A stretch of DNA of 64,000 nucleotides from Homarus americanus (taxonomy: Eukaryota; Arthropoda; Malacostraca; Decapoda; Nephropidae): NCBI RefSeq assembly GCF_018991925.1, contig NW_024737068.1, positions 9,714,388-9,778,387 on the forward strand. The letters are read 5' to 3'. Positions 37,668-50,760 of this stretch are shown here, piece after piece. The notes below the pieces were generated by a model. It searched no databases and was not told the DNA's origin. It was given only the letters and a program-made list of their open reading frames with translations. Position numbers and translations under genes: made by a program. How positions within the stretch are numbered: position 1 is the stretch's first letter; every line of letters begins with the position of its first letter.

Positions 37668-40600
37668 GAGGGGTGTTTCATGGGTGGACGGTGTATCATG
37701 GGTGGAGGGTGTATCATGGATGGAGGGGTGTGTTATGGGTGGAGGGTGTTTCATGGATGGAGGGTGTATCATGGGTGGAGGGGTGTGTCATGGGTGGAGG
37801 GTGTATCATGGGTGGAGGGTGTGTCATGGGTGGAGGGTGTATCATGGATGGAGGGGTGTGTCATAGGAGGAGGGTGTTTCATGGGTGGAGGGGTGTGGTA
37901 TGGGTGGATGAGTGTGTCATGGATGGAGGGATGTGTCATGGGTGGAGGGTGTGTCGTGGATGAGGGGTGTATCACGGTGGAGGGTAAAGAGTGATGGGAG
38001 TAAGTGGGTGGAGGGTGTTTGGATGGAGGGTGTGGTTGGGTGAGGGGTGTATCATGGATGGAGGGTGTGTCATGGATGAAGGGTGCATCATGGATGGAGG
38101 GTGTATCACGGGTGGAGGGTGTGTGGCGGATGGAGGGGTGTGTCATGGGTGGAGGGTGTTTACGGATGGAGGGTATCACGGGTGGAGGGTGTGTTTAGGG
38201 TGGAGGGTGTGTCATGGGTGGAGGGTGTTTCATGGATGGAGGGGTGTCATGGATGAAGGGTGTATTATGGATAGGGGTGACGGTGGAGGGTGTGTGTCAT
38301 GGATGGAGGGGTGTGTTGCGGAGGGTGTTATGGATGGAGGGTGTATCACGGTGGGAGGGTATGGATGGGAGGGGTAGGGGAGGGCTAAGGATGAGGGTGT
38401 GTATGGATGAAGGGTGTTTATGGATGGAGGGTGTATCATGGTTGGAGGTGTGTTTCGTGGATGGAGGGGGACATGGTGGAGGGTGAGCCATGGATGGAGG
38501 TATCACGGTGGAGGGGTGTCATGGATGGAGTGGGGTGTGTGGTGGGAGGGGTGTTTTGGATGGAGGGTGCATCGTGGATGGAGTGGTGTTTGCGACGGAG
38601 GGTGCATCACGGTGGAGGGTGTATGCGTGGTCAGGGGGGAGGGTGTGATGGAGGGGTGTGCATGGGCGGATGGAGTGTGTAACTGGGATGGAGGGACATG
38701 GGTGTGTCATGATGGAGGGGTGTGGCTGCGGAAAATGGCGGATGGAGGTGTATTGCGGATGGAGGTATCATGATGGAGGGTGTGCGGGTGGAGGGGTCAT
38801 GGATGGAGGGGTGTGGTTGGGGAGGGTGTTTCATGGATGGAGGGGTGTCAAGGATGGAGGGTGTATCATGGATGGAGGGTGTGTCATGGTGGAGGGGTGT
38901 CAAGGATGGAGGGTGTGTCTGGCTGGAGGGTGCATGGATGGAGGGTGTGTCATGGATGAATATCACGGGTGGAGTGGGGTGGTGGCATGCGTGATGGAAG
39001 GGTGTGCCTGGGTGATGGAGGGTATCATGGGTGGAGGGTGGTGTCATGGATGGAGGGTGTCGCGGTGGAGGGTAGCTTGGGATGGAGGGGTAGTCAAGGA
39101 TGGAGGTGTACTCGATGTGAGGTGGGTGCTGGGGGAGAGGTGTCGTGAAGGATGGAGGGGTGTGTCGCGGTGGGAGGTGTGTGTCATGGATGGAGGGGTG
39201 TCATGGATGAAGGGGTGTATCACGGTGAGGGGGCTGGTGGATGGAGGTGTGCTGGGTGGAGGGGGTATTGGATGGAGGGGTGTGTTGGGTGGTGGAGGGT
39301 GGTCGGATGAGGGGTGTGTCATGGATGAAGGTGTATCATGGATGGAGGGTGTATCACGGGTGGAGGAAATGGTGATGAGGTGTCGGGTGGAGGGTGTCAT
39401 GGATGGAGGGTGTATCAGCAAGTGGAGTGTGTATGGATGGAGGTAGTCATGCGGTGGAGGGTGTTTCATGGATGGAGGGATCATGGATGGAGGGTGTTTC
39501 ATGGATGAGGTGTATCACGGTGAGGGTGAAAAGGCGATGGAGGGGTGTGTCTGCGGTGAGGGGTGTTTATGGATGGGGGGTGTATCATGGATGGAGGGTG
39601 TTTGGCTGGATGGGAGGTGTATTGGTTGGAGGGTGTGTGTCATGGATGGAGGGGTGTGTGGGTGGACGGTGAATCATGGGTGAAGGGTGGTTGGTGGATG
39701 GAGGGGTGTGGGTGGGAGGGTGTGTCATGGGTGAGGTGTTATGGGTGAAGGGTGTTTATGGTGAGGGTGTATCATGGGTGAAAGGTGTGTCATGGGTGGA
39801 GGGGTGTCGTGGATGGAGGGTGGTGTCATGGATGGAGGGAGTAATGCGGATGGAGGGTGTGTCATGGTGGTGTGGAGGTGTCAGTGGATGGAGGGTGTGT
39901 TGCGGTGGAGGGTATCATGGATGGGAGGGTGTATCATGGATGAGTGGGTGCATGGATGGAGGGGTGTCATGGGTGGAGGAAAATGTGTGGGATGGAGGGG
40001 TGTCATGTGGGTGGGAGGGTGTTTCATGGATGGAGGGATGTGTCATGGAGGTGTATCGTGGAGGGAGGGAAATGCAGGGTGGAGGTGTCAAGGATGGGAG
40101 GGTGTGTGGGTGAGGGTGGTGGATGGGAGGGGTGTGGTGGATGAAGGGTGTATCACGGTGGAGGGGTTGGTGGATGGAGGGAGTGTGTGATGGAGGTATC
40201 ATGGGTGGATGCCATGGATGGAGGTGTCATGGGTGGAGGTGTTTATGATAGGGGGTGTGTCAGGATGGAGGTGTATCTTGGATGGGAGGGCATGGGTGGA
40301 GGGTGGTCAAGGATGGAGGGTGTCATGGGTGGAGGTGTGTCGCGGATGGAGGGGTGTGTCATGGATGAAGGGTGTATCACGGTGGAGGGTGTGTGTCATG
40401 GGATGAGGGGTGTCATGGGTGAAGGTGTATCATGGATGGAGGTGTTGGGTGAGGTGTGTCGGGATGCAGGGTGTGGGATGAAGGGTGTATTGGATGGAGT
40501 GTGTATCACCGGTGTGAGGGGTGTGCTGGATGGGAGGGGTGTGTCCTGGTTGGAGGGTGTTGCGGATGGAGGGTGTGTCACGGTGGGAGGGGGATATGCG

Positions 40601-43600
40601 TGGATGGAGGGTGCGGTGGGAGGTGTTTATGGATGGAGGGGTACGATGGATGGGAGGGTGTTTCATGGATGGAGGTGTATCACGGGTGGAGGTGTGTGTC
40701 ATGGATGGAGTGTGTGTCATGGGTGGAGGGTAGTCACGGATGGAGGGTGTACTGCGGATGGAGGGTGTTTTGGATGAGGGTGTATTGGGTGGAGGGTGGT
40801 TGCGGATGGAGGGGTGTGTCGCGGTGACGGTGAATTGCGTGAAGGTATTGATGGATGGGAGGGTGTGTCATGGGGAGGGTGTGTCATGGGTGAGGGTGTG
40901 TTATGGTGAAGGGTAGCTATGGTGGAGGGTGTATTGGGTGAAAGGGTGTCATGGTGGAGGGAGTCATGGATGGAGGGTGTCATGGATGGAGGGAGTATCA
41001 TGGATGGAGGGTAGCTGCGGGTGAGGAGTGTGTCATGGATGGAGGGGTGTGCCATGATGAGGGTATGTTGGGTGGAGTGGGTACTCATGGCTGGAGCGTG
41101 GTGGGTCAGTGGGTGGAGGGTGTGTCATGGATGGAGGGTGTTTCATGGATGGAGGGTGTCAGGTGAAAGTATGTCATGGATGGAGGTGTGCTGCTGAGGG
41201 AGTGTAACATAGGTGGAGGGTGGTATGGGTGAGGGGTGTTTCTGGCGGGAGGGGTGTCATGGGTGAGGGGTGTCATGGGGAGGGGTCATGGGAGGTGTTT
41301 CAGGGATGGAGGGTGTTGGGTGGAGGGGTATGTCATGGACAGAGGGTGTATCATGGATGGAGGGGTGTGTCGGGTGGAGGAGTGTGTCATGGATGGAGGG
41401 GTGCAAGGATGGAGGGTATGTCATGGGTGGAGAGTATGGATGGAGGGGGTGTGTCATGGGTGGGAGGTGTGGATGAGGGTGGGTGTTTATGGATGAGGGG
41501 TGTCATGGGTGGAGAGAAGGCTCATGGATGGAGGGTGGTCATGATGGAGGTGTCAAGGTTGAGGGTGTGTTATGGGTGGAAGGTGTTTCATGGGTGGAGG
41601 GGTGTGTGTCATGGGTGGGAGGGGTGTGTCATGGGTGGAGGGAGTTTCATGGGTGGGAGGGTGTTTGGATGGAGGGGTGTGTCATGGGTGAGGTGTCATG
41701 GATAGAGGGTGTATCATGGATGGAGAGTGGTGTGTCATGGGTGAGGGAGTTTCATGTGGAGGGTGTTTATGGATGGAGGGGTGTGTCATGGGTGCTGTGT
41801 GTCATGGGTGGTGGGTATGGATGGAGGGGTGCTCATGATGGAGGTGTGAGGCAACAGGTGGAAGGTGCGTCGCGGTGGGTGTGTCATGGGTGGAGGAGGG
41901 GGTGTGGACACAGGGTGTCGTGGTGGAGTAGGTGTCACGGTGAGCGGTGTGTTATGGTGGAAGGAAAGTGTGGAGCAGAGGGGGTGAGCATGGGTGGAGG
42001 GTCGTTATGGGTGAGTGATGTGTCTTTGAGCGGTGTGTCGCGGGTGGAGGGGTTTGTCCGAGTGAAGGGTTTGACGCGGATGGATGGATGCGCTATAAGT
42101 GAGGGTGAGTCGCGGTGGGTATGTGGTTGGCGGGTGAGGGTGCATGGATGGAGGGGTGACATGGGTTGGCGGGTGTATCACGGATGGAGGGTGTACTGCG
42201 GTGACGGTGACGGTGAAGGGTGCGGATGGACGGTATCGCGGTGAAGCAAACGGATGAAGGGGTGGCCGCGGTGGAGGGGGTTCCATGGTNNNNNNNNNNN
42301 NNNNNNNNNNNNNNNNNNNNNNNNNNNNNNNNNNNNNNNNNNNNNNNNNNNNNNNNNNNNNNNNNNNNNNNNNNNNNNNNNNNNNNNNNGAGGGTGTTTC
42401 ATGGATGTAGGGGTGTGTCCGGTGAGGGTGTGATGGTGTGGGTGTATCATGGATGGAGGGTGTGTCATGGTATGTACTGGGGAGAAGGGTGTGTGGTCAT
42501 GGATGAGTTTATCATGGGGAGGGGGTGTGTAATGGATGAGGGACATCGAGGATGGAGGGTGTCATGGTGGAGGAGTGTCATAGATGGAGGGGTGTCATGG
42601 ATGGAGTGCATCATGGAAGGAGGGGTGTGGCAGGTGGGGAGGGGGTATGCGGTGGAGGGGTGTCATGGGTGAGGTGCATTACGGGCGGAGGGTGCACGTG
42701 GATGGAGGGGTTAGTGGGTGAGGGTAGCCAAGTGACGAGGTATTGTCGGTGGGAGGGAAAATCAGTGGGTGAGGGTGTACTGGGTGAAGGTGTGTCATGT
42801 TTGAGGGGTGTATCTGGATGGAGGGTAAATCGTGGATGGAGGGTATGTCATGGGTGGGAGGGTGTTTGCGGATGGAGCGGTGTGTCATGGTGGCCAGGTG
42901 TCATGGGTGGGAGAATATGTCATGGATGGAGGGTGTGTCTGGGTGAGGGTGTGGTCACAGATGGAGTGGCGTTTTGCGGATGGAGGTGGTGTCAGGCGGG
43001 GAGAGTATGTCGCGATGGAGGTGGTGCTGCGGATGGAGGTGTGTGTCAGGTGGGAAGGGTGGGTGTCTGGGTGGAGGGTGTCGCGGACACAGGGTGTCAT
43101 GGGTGAAGGAGGTGTCACGGGTGAGCGGTGTGTTATGGGTGGAAGGGTGTGTCAGAGTAGAGGTGAGCCGGTGGAGGGGTGGTGGGTGGGAGTGATGTGT
43201 TTTGGAGCGGTGTGTCGCGGTGGAGGGGTTTCGCGACTGGAAGGGTTTGTTGCGATGGATGGATGCGCCATGGAGGGGTGTACGCGGTGGGTATGTACTG
43301 GGTGGAGGGTATCATGGATGGAGGGGTGTGACATGGTGGCGGGTGTCATCGCGGATGGAAAGGGTGATCATGGTGACGGTGCACGGGTGAAGGGTGTGTG
43401 TCGCGGATGGAGGGTGTGTCATGGGTGGAGGGTGTTTATGGGTGGAGGGTGTTTCAGGGTTGAGGGGTGTGTGTCGGGTGACGGTGAATTGCGGGTGAAG
43501 GGTGTGTGTGCATGGATGGAGGGTGTCATGGGTGGGTGTTTGCGGGTGAGGGAAGCTTGCGGATGGAGGGGTGTCGCGGTGAGGGAAAAATGGGTGAGGG

Positions 43601-46600
43601 TGTATTAGGATGGAGGGTGTGCTGCGGGTGACGGTGTATTGGGTGAAGGGAAGCCGTGATGGAGGGTTTGTCAGGTGAGGGTGGTCATGGATGGAGGAGT
43701 ACAATGGATGGGAGGGGTGTGTCATGGGTGGAGGAGTGTGTTGGGTAGATGGAGGGGTGCTGGATGGAGTGTGCATCATGGATGGAGGGGTGTCAGGTGG
43801 AGGGTGTTTCATGGGTGGAGGAGTGTGTCATGGGTGGAGGGGTATCGCGGTGGAGGTGTATCATGGATGGAGGGGCAGGTGGAGGGTGTTTCATGGATGG
43901 AGGTGTATCATGGGTGGAGTGTGTCATGGGTGGAGGGTGTATCATGGATGAGGGGTGTGTCATGGTGGAGGGTGTATCATGGATGGAGGGGTGTGTTATG
44001 GGTGGAGGTGTATCGTGGATGGAGGGTGTTTCATGGATGGAGGTATCATGGGTGAAGGGTGTGTGTCATGATGGAGGTGTCATGGTAGACGGTGAATCAT
44101 GGGGTGAAGGGGTGTGTCAGTGATGGAGGGGTGTCATGGTGGAGGGTGTGCTATGGGTGAAGGGTGTTTCATGGTGGAGGGTGTTTCATGGATGGAGGGG
44201 TGTGTCATGGGTGGAGGGGTGTGTTATGGATGGAGGGGTGTATCAGCGGATGGAGGGGTGTGTCATGGGTGGAGGGTGTTTCATGGGTGGAGGGTGTTTC
44301 ATGGATGGAGGGGTGTCATGGGTGCTGAGTGTCATGGATGGAGGGGTGTGTCATGGATGGAGGTGTGTGTCAGGTGGACGGTGCGTCATGGGTGGGTGTG
44401 TCAAGCGGTGAGGGTGTTTCATGGATGGAGGGGTGTATCATGGTGGAGGTGCATCATGGGTGAAGGGTGTGTCATGGGTGGAAGGGTGTGGCATGGGTGG
44501 AGGGTGTTTCATGGATGGAGGGGTGCAAGGTGGAGGGGGTGTGTCATGGGTGAGAGGTGTGTTATGGGTGGAAGGGTGGCATGGGTGGAGGGGTTTTCAT
44601 GGATGGAGGGTGTGTCATCAGGAGGGTGTGCTGCGGTGGAGGTGTGTTATGGGTGGAAGGGTGTGGCATGGTGGAGGTGTTTCTGATGAGGTGTCATCGG
44701 TGGAGGGGTGTATCATGGTTGAAGGGTGTCGCGGTGAAGGGGTGCATGGGTGGAGGGGTGTTTCATGGATAGAGGGTGTATCATGGATGGTGGGGTGTGT
44801 CATGGGTGGGGGTGTGTAATGGGTAGAGGGGTGTGTCAGATTGAGGTGTGTCAAGGGTGGAGATTGTGTCATGGATGGAGGGGTGTGTCATGGGTGGAGG
44901 GTGTATCATGGATGGAGGGGTGTGTCGCGGGTGGAGGGTGTTTCATGGGTGGAGGGGTGTGTTATGGGTGAAGGTGTATCATGGGTGGAGGGGTGTCATG
45001 GTGCGGTGTGTCATGGGTGGAGGGTGTTTCATGGATGGAGGGTGTATCACGGGTGGAGGGTATCATGGGTGGAGGGTGTGTCATGGGTGAAGGGTGTGGC
45101 ATGGGTGGAGGGTGTTTCATGGATGGAGGTGTGTCATGGATGGAGGGGTGTGTCATGGTGGAGGATGTATCATGGATGGAGGGGTGTGTCTGGGTGGAGG
45201 TGTGTCATGGGTGGAGGGTGTATCATGGGTGGAGGGGGTGTGTCATGGTGGAGGGGTGTATCATGGTGGAGGGGTGTGTCATGGAGGGAGGGTATATCAT
45301 TGGAGGTGTGTCATGGGTGGGGTGTGTCATGGTGGAGGGGTGTGAACATTTAGGGGTGTGGAATAGATTTAGGGTGTGTCGTGGGTGGAGGGTGTGGGTC
45401 ATGGATGAAGGTGTCAAGGGTGGGGTGCGTCATGGATGGAGGGGTGTGTCGTGGGTGGAGGTGTGGGTGGGGTGTGTCATGGGTGAAGGGGTGTACATAG
45501 ATTGAGGGGTGTGTCATGCGTAGTAGTGGTGTGTGTCATGATGAAGGGGTGTGTCATGGGTTGTGTCATGGATGGAGGGGTGTCATGGGTGGAGGGGTGT
45601 GTCATGGATGGAGGGATGTGTCATTGGTGCTGTGTGTCATGGGTGGAGGGTATGTCATGATGGAGGGGTGAGTCATGGATGGAGGTGTGTGTCATAGGTG
45701 GAAGGTGTGTCATGGGTGGGGTTTGTCATGGGTGGAGGTGTGTCATGGACACAGGGTGTCATGGGTGGATGGTGTGTCACGGTGGAGGGTGTGTTATGGT
45801 TGGAAGGGGTGTCAGGAGTAGAGGGGGAGTCGGGTGAGGGGTGTGTTATGGGTGGAGTGATGTGTCATTTTGGGAGCGGTGTGTCATGGGTGGAGGGGTT
45901 TGTCATGAGTGAAGGGTTTGTCATGATGGATGGATGCGCCATGAGTGGAGGGGTGTCATGGTGGGGTATGTGTCATGGGTGGAGGGTGTATCATGGATGG
46001 AGGGGTGACATGGGTGGCGGTGTATCATGGATGGAGGGGTGTCATGGTGTGGGAGGGCATATCATGGATGGTGGGGTGGGTCATGGGTGGGGTGTGTCAT
46101 GGGTGGAGGTGTGTCAGATTGAGGGTGTCATGGGTGGAGGAGGTCATGGATGGAAGGGTGTGTCATGGGTGGAGGTGTATCATGGATGGAGGTGTCATAG
46201 GAGGAGGGTGTTTCATGGGTGGAGGGGGTGTGGTATGGGTGGATGAGTGTGTCATGGATGGAGGGATGTGTCATGGGTGGAGGGGTGTGTCGCGGTGAGG
46301 TGGTCATGGGTGGAGGAGTGGCCGCGGTGGATGGGTGTGTCATGGGTGGGGTGTGTCATGGTGGAGGAGATGTCATGGGTGGAGGTGTGTCATGGGTAAG
46401 GGGATGTGTTATGGATGGAGGGTGTGTCATGGGTGAGGGGTGTGTCATGGGTGGAGGGGGTGTGTCAGGTGTAGGAGTGTGTCATGGGTGGATGGGTGCT
46501 CATGGGTGGATGGATGTGTCATGGGTTGAGTGGTGTCATGGGTGGAGGGTGTGCTATGGGTGGAGTGACGTTTCATGGTGGAGGGGTTGGTCATGGGTGG

Positions 46601-46785
46601 AGGGGTGTGTCATTTATGGAGGGATGTGTCAGGTGGAGGGGGTGTGTCATAGGTGGAGGGGGCGTGTCATGAGTGGATGGGTGTGTAATGGGTGGATGGA
46701 TGTGTCATGGGTGGAGGGGTATGTCATGAGTGGAGTGGTGTGTCATGGGTGGAGGGGTGTGTCATGGGTGGAGAAGTGTGTCATA
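37668..46785. repeat. G-rich minisatellite, about 9.1 kb plus gap
   Basis: Units of about 18-20 bp of the form GGAGGGTGTGTCATGGGT or GGAGGGTGTATCATGGAT repeat some 450 times. The plus strand is extremely G-rich and C-poor. Many frames stay open on both strands (GWRVCHGWR-type or HPSIHDTP-type peptides); these are by-products. A longer-range repeat with the markers GACACAGGGTGTC and GGATGGATGCGC recurs near 41908/42080, 43085/43258 and 45750/45931. Confidence 0.97.
42290..42389. other. Assembly gap (100 N)
   Basis: Exactly 100 Ns within the minisatellite, a conventional placeholder for a gap of unknown size. The true array length is therefore not known. Confidence 0.99.
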
Positions 46786-47519
46786 GGTATCTACGCCTTC
46801 CGAGTGCTACTAGCAATACCTTCCGAATGGTACCGAAATATGGTTTTCATTTACCGGAAGAGAATTCTCTGCTTTACAATTTCAACTACTGTATATGTAC
46901 TTTTCTTGAAAAGTTACGCGCCTGTGAGCTATTTGTCAAAATCTGAGAGCCAGGGGCAAATTTCTCGGTGCACCCTAAAAGTCTCCTCCCCGAATTCAGA
47001 TGTGAATTCTACAAACTGTATCTTCTACGGAAAAAATGAATATTATATATACAATCTTGTTCAGCATTTTATTTCCAACATTTTTCTCCATTTACAGTTT
47101 TATCTTCCGATACAATGTTTAGCACAATACTGCGAAAAAGTAGTCGCAACCCCTTCCCCTAAGGTTTTGGGGAAAATGGGGTGCCATGCCCTCGGACGGA
47201 GGGGAACTATTTTAATCTTTGTACTATAGCCTTCAGGAGTATGTATGCAAAATTTTATCTTTTACAAATTATTTCCACCAAAAATCCTAATTTGACTGGA
47301 CTATTAGTATTTATATACCGACCATAGAAGTGATTTTCATGTCGCACCAAGTTGATGGCTAACACGAGCTTGTGCTAGTGGTCAGATTTATTTCAGGCAT
47401 TTTCATATTTCAGAATATATGTTTTAATAAGTAACACAGAACTCATCCTTCTACTTAAGATTGAGGAGTTTCGGGTAAAATAGGAGGAATAGAAGAAGAA
47501 TTCGAAGTTTTCTGAATCG
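46786..47519. other. Unique sequence, no gene recognised
   Basis: A frame opened by the minisatellite runs on to 47229, but codon use and content do not suggest coding. Nothing else seen. Confidence 0.5.

Positions 47520-47614
<95 letters not shown>
47520..47614. repeat. (AT)n microsatellite
   Basis: About 95 bp of AT with one C. Confidence 0.97.
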
Positions 47615-47617
<3 letters not shown>

Positions 47618-47771
47618 AGTAAATCACTGTAGGTGGGATCTAGGAAGACAAAGGAAAGAAACACAGTTCAGTGCTTGTGTAATTACATTTAGGGTGAGTA
47701 CAGACTGTACAGACTGTACTCACCCCTGAAGATGGAATTACACGAACGCGCTTGGAACTCGTTTTTCCCTG
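47615..47771. repeat. Foldback element between (AT)n tracts, second copy
   Basis: AAATCACTGTAGGTG and ATCTAGG match the start of the element at 29603. GGGTGAGTACAG and CTGTACTCACCC form a perfect 12-bp stem (about 47692-47725), followed by CCTGAAGATGGAATTACACG. Like the copy at 29603 it sits between two AT tracts. Confidence 0.8.
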
Positions 47772-48014
<243 letters not shown>

Positions 48015-48114
48015 ATGTAGATCCACAATGGAAACGTAGACAAGACAAATCTCGATAAAACCACACAGGAAACGGGAAACAATGGAGCACCTTAGCTTTC
48101 GTCACTGTTCTCTA

Positions 48115-49193
48115 TTTCATGTCTGGAAAGTAAGTTTTCGTCACTTAGGTCTACATTTAATGTTGTGGAAGGACTAGGAAAGACCATGGCCAGGGAATGG
48201 GCTTGAGATGATCAGATGACAGATGTAATTTAACGTGCTTCATAACTGGATGGCGGAGTTCTTGATAATACTCTATAATCATAAAGACATCTACTTTTGG
48301 TCAATTTCTTTCATCTGCCGTAATGAACCCCGGGAGTAGTTGTTCAACCTTCTCGGCTGATCGGCTCTGTAAATAATTAATATTTAATAATTAATTGTGC
48401 TTTACTGTGCAACACAGTAATGCTATATTGAATATATAAATATTACTAAGCTCATTAACTAATTCAACGGATATTAGCGGCCCCTACTACAAATTTCATA
48501 GTATAAACATTCCAAACAATATTGGTATTATTTTGGTATTGGTCATCTGGGAAACCTTAAGATTCTAACTACTGGATTAAGTATCTATCTCTACGGGATT
48601 TCGTCGCAAAACATTTTTCGATCGCATAAGAAAATACAAGTCATGTGTTAGGTTAGGTTAGGTATGATAAGTTATATTATAAGTTATAATGTTAGTTTAA
48701 CATACACTGGTAAGGGGGGGAGGGGTTGTAACTCAAAACTAGTGATTTCCGATAGAAATGAAGATCTAAATCGTTCATAACACATCGCAAAACCATCAGA
48801 AAAAACATAGTCTGCATGTCTAAGTACAGGGATGACCAAAACTTAAAATTTGCCCAATATAGCCTATCTCGCATCTGAACATCCAAATACTTATGGTAGT
48901 TAAAGTAAAATTTACCCATTAATTAATATAAAAGATGATATATCCCAATGCATTCTCAAAACAAAGTCCAGACAATGTCATTACTTCTAAATCGACTCGT
49001 ATCTCCATCTAGTACTGATATACTCTGTAAATGCACTCGAAAGAAAAAAAAGTCTACCAGGTAAGAATACATGACAGCTGAGCTGGTGTGAACATGGGAG
49101 TTTTTTTATGTCCATAAGCTGCTCTTCGCGGCACATTTCTTCACTTACGAAATGTCCATGACTTAGACCATAAAAAACACCCTTAAGACTTAC
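48115..49193. other. No gene recognised (intron of the minus-strand gene)
   Basis: Lies downstream of the exon at 49278-49194. A short TTAGG run occurs near 48648-48662. Otherwise nothing supported. Confidence 0.5.
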
Positions 49194-49278
49194 CTGAACG
49201 TGGCATTTGGAGCCTGAAGAGGGTATCCTTTGTACTACCGACGACTGCAGCGGTGAGTTTGTTGGAGAACGTCGTCAG
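49194..49278 (-). CDS. Host gene, candidate exon 5
   Basis: Minus strand. Acceptor TTTCCCAG precedes the exon and a consensus donor CAG|GTAAGT follows. The 85-nt frame reads LTTFSNKLTAAVVGSTKDTL then FRLQMPRS plus one base, so it enters in phase 0 and leaves in phase 1. Phase 0 fits the end of the exon at 51175-51053. No domain is recognised. The next exon was not found with confidence; it may lie further down the minus strand, beyond the large repeats or outside the window. Confidence 0.65.
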
Positions 49279-49568
49279 CTGGGAAACTGGTGACGTCATT
49301 GTAAATGGCGGCCCTGCTTCTAGAGAAATACACTTATCTCGACTATTATAGCAGGACTTTAAACTTTTATTACAAATTATATATACCGTATCACTCTACG
49401 AACGTGGCAGAGTGTATTTCTTGTGTTTGCTCAGAACCGACAACTCGTCCATTACTGGGCCTGTACTGGCTGCTGAATGTATCTGTACTTGCTCCAGTGT
49501 TGATCGAGTCTGGCCTTGAATGACCTCACACTCGGTGCCATCACAACACTTTTTGGGAAAAGGGAATG

Positions 49569-49880
49569 GGACAACTGGCCGCCGCCATCTGGCCGCAGCC
49601 CAACTGGCCGCGGGAAACTCGCCGTGGCCGACTGGCCGCCGCGGACTAGGGGTAAACTGCAAACGCCTAATTTTGCGCTCTCAAGGCAGGTTAGGTTAGG
49701 TTAGGTTAGGTTAGGTTAGATTAGGTTAGGTTAGGTTAGGTTAGGTTAGGTACTTCATAAAGAAATTTTAATCTTTTTTTTTATCACACTTTCATCAATT
49801 TTGTCAACAAAAAGTTCCATATGGCGGCGAGTTTCCCGCGGCCAGTTGGGCTGCGGCCAGATGGCGGCGGCCAGTTGTCC
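49569..49880. mobile_element. Foldback/MITE with perfect 56-bp arms and a TTAGG core
   Basis: 49569-49624 is the exact reverse complement of 49825-49880 (56 of 56). Arms start GGACAACTGGCCGCCGCCAT and repeat CTGGCCGC several times. Between the arms lies a (TTAGG)n run of about 13 units (about 49687-49750). No target duplication could be assigned. Confidence 0.93.
49687..49750. repeat. (TTAGG)n array inside the foldback
   Basis: About 13 units with a single TTAGA variant. TTAGG is the arthropod telomere motif. Confidence 0.93.
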
Positions 49881-49892
49881 TAGACCCCCTTA

Positions 49893-50416
49893 AGGTGGCC
49901 CCTTCTGGGAATATTGACTACGAGGCCTTCGACCGGGGTCTTCTTCAACTCCTCAACACACCTAACTACACAGGACGCTACCCTGCCTAGGTCTTATATG
50001 GACGCCCCCTTCGTTCTTGTGTCCCTGCTCACCCTCAATCCTTCTCCAAGGAGTGGCAGGCCAAGACAGAGGATTGTGATCGCCGAGCCGCTGAACGTGT
50101 TCATGATGTCGTCGCCCGCTACAACGACCACGCCCGTCCTCTTCCCAAGTTGAGTGTTGGCACCCAAGTCCGTGTTCAGGACCCGACCTCCCTACGTTGG
50201 GACATGGGTCTCGGTAGGTCACGGGACTACCAGGTGCGGTTACCCAGTGGTCGTGTGTGGTGGAGGAACCGCTGTTTTCTCTGCCCCGTAACAATGCCTT
50301 CTGCTGACCCCGCCACCAGTGTTGAGTCCCGTACCCTTCCCAGTGATCAAGTCCCTCGACGCTCAGAACGGATCCAAAAGAAAAGGTCCGCTCAAAACTT
50401 TGCTATGAGCATATAG
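49893..50416 (+). pseudogene. Gypsy A integrase C-terminal remnant
   Basis: Integrase tail with a TAG near 49987 and a frame change before 50150. The last frame has VGTQVRVQDPTSLRWDMGLG then RDYQVRLPSGRVWWRNR and a basic end, SERIQKKRSAQ, before the stop at 50414-50416. The basic end is missing from copy 1. Confidence 0.8.
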
Positions 50417-50428
50417 GGGGGAGGGAGG

Positions 50429-50760
50429 TGTATGTATATTATGTATGCTGTATGTATATTATGTATGTATATTATGTATGTGCTCCATTTATATACACTA
50501 TTTATTCAGCCTAGCTAGCAGCGTGTGGCAATGTATTTACCATGTCCCACATGCTTAATTAATGTGCCTGGCGACATATGGAAGCTGCTAATGTATCACT
50601 TGCCACATGTCGCCCGAGAGGCTAGTTGACCCCCATACAGAGTAAGGAGCGCTACCTCCCTTGTGTACATATCTGTTTATCCAGTAAATAGAACCTACGA
50701 AACTCTACAGGTGTTTGTGTTCGCTCCTGTAGATAGAACTTGATACCCAGAACACATACA
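50429..50760 (+). repeat. Gypsy A LTR, copy 2
   Basis: 332 bp, TGTATGTATATTATGTATGC to ACACATACA. It is more diverged from the 22491 LTR than that LTR is from its partner, so this insertion is older. Confidence 0.88.

Larger units (their letters stand above)
49890..50760 (+). mobile_element. Gypsy A copy 2, 5'-truncated
   Basis: Begins within the integrase coding region, at GGTGGCCCCTTCTGGGAATA (compare 25711), and runs through the integrase end, the polypurine tract and a complete LTR (50429-50760). It abuts the foldback at 49880. The homologous region of copy 1 lacks about 40 bp that are kept here before the polypurine tract. Confidence 0.9.

Noticed and set aside
37640..46700. Dozens of long frames encoding GWRVCHGWR-like or HPSIHDTP-like repeat proteins
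   Set aside because: They exist on both strands and in several frames at once, follow the minisatellite period and have no start or splice context.
46219..47229. 336-codon frame reaching into unique DNA
   Set aside because: More than half is minisatellite; the unique part has no domain and no support from splice signals.
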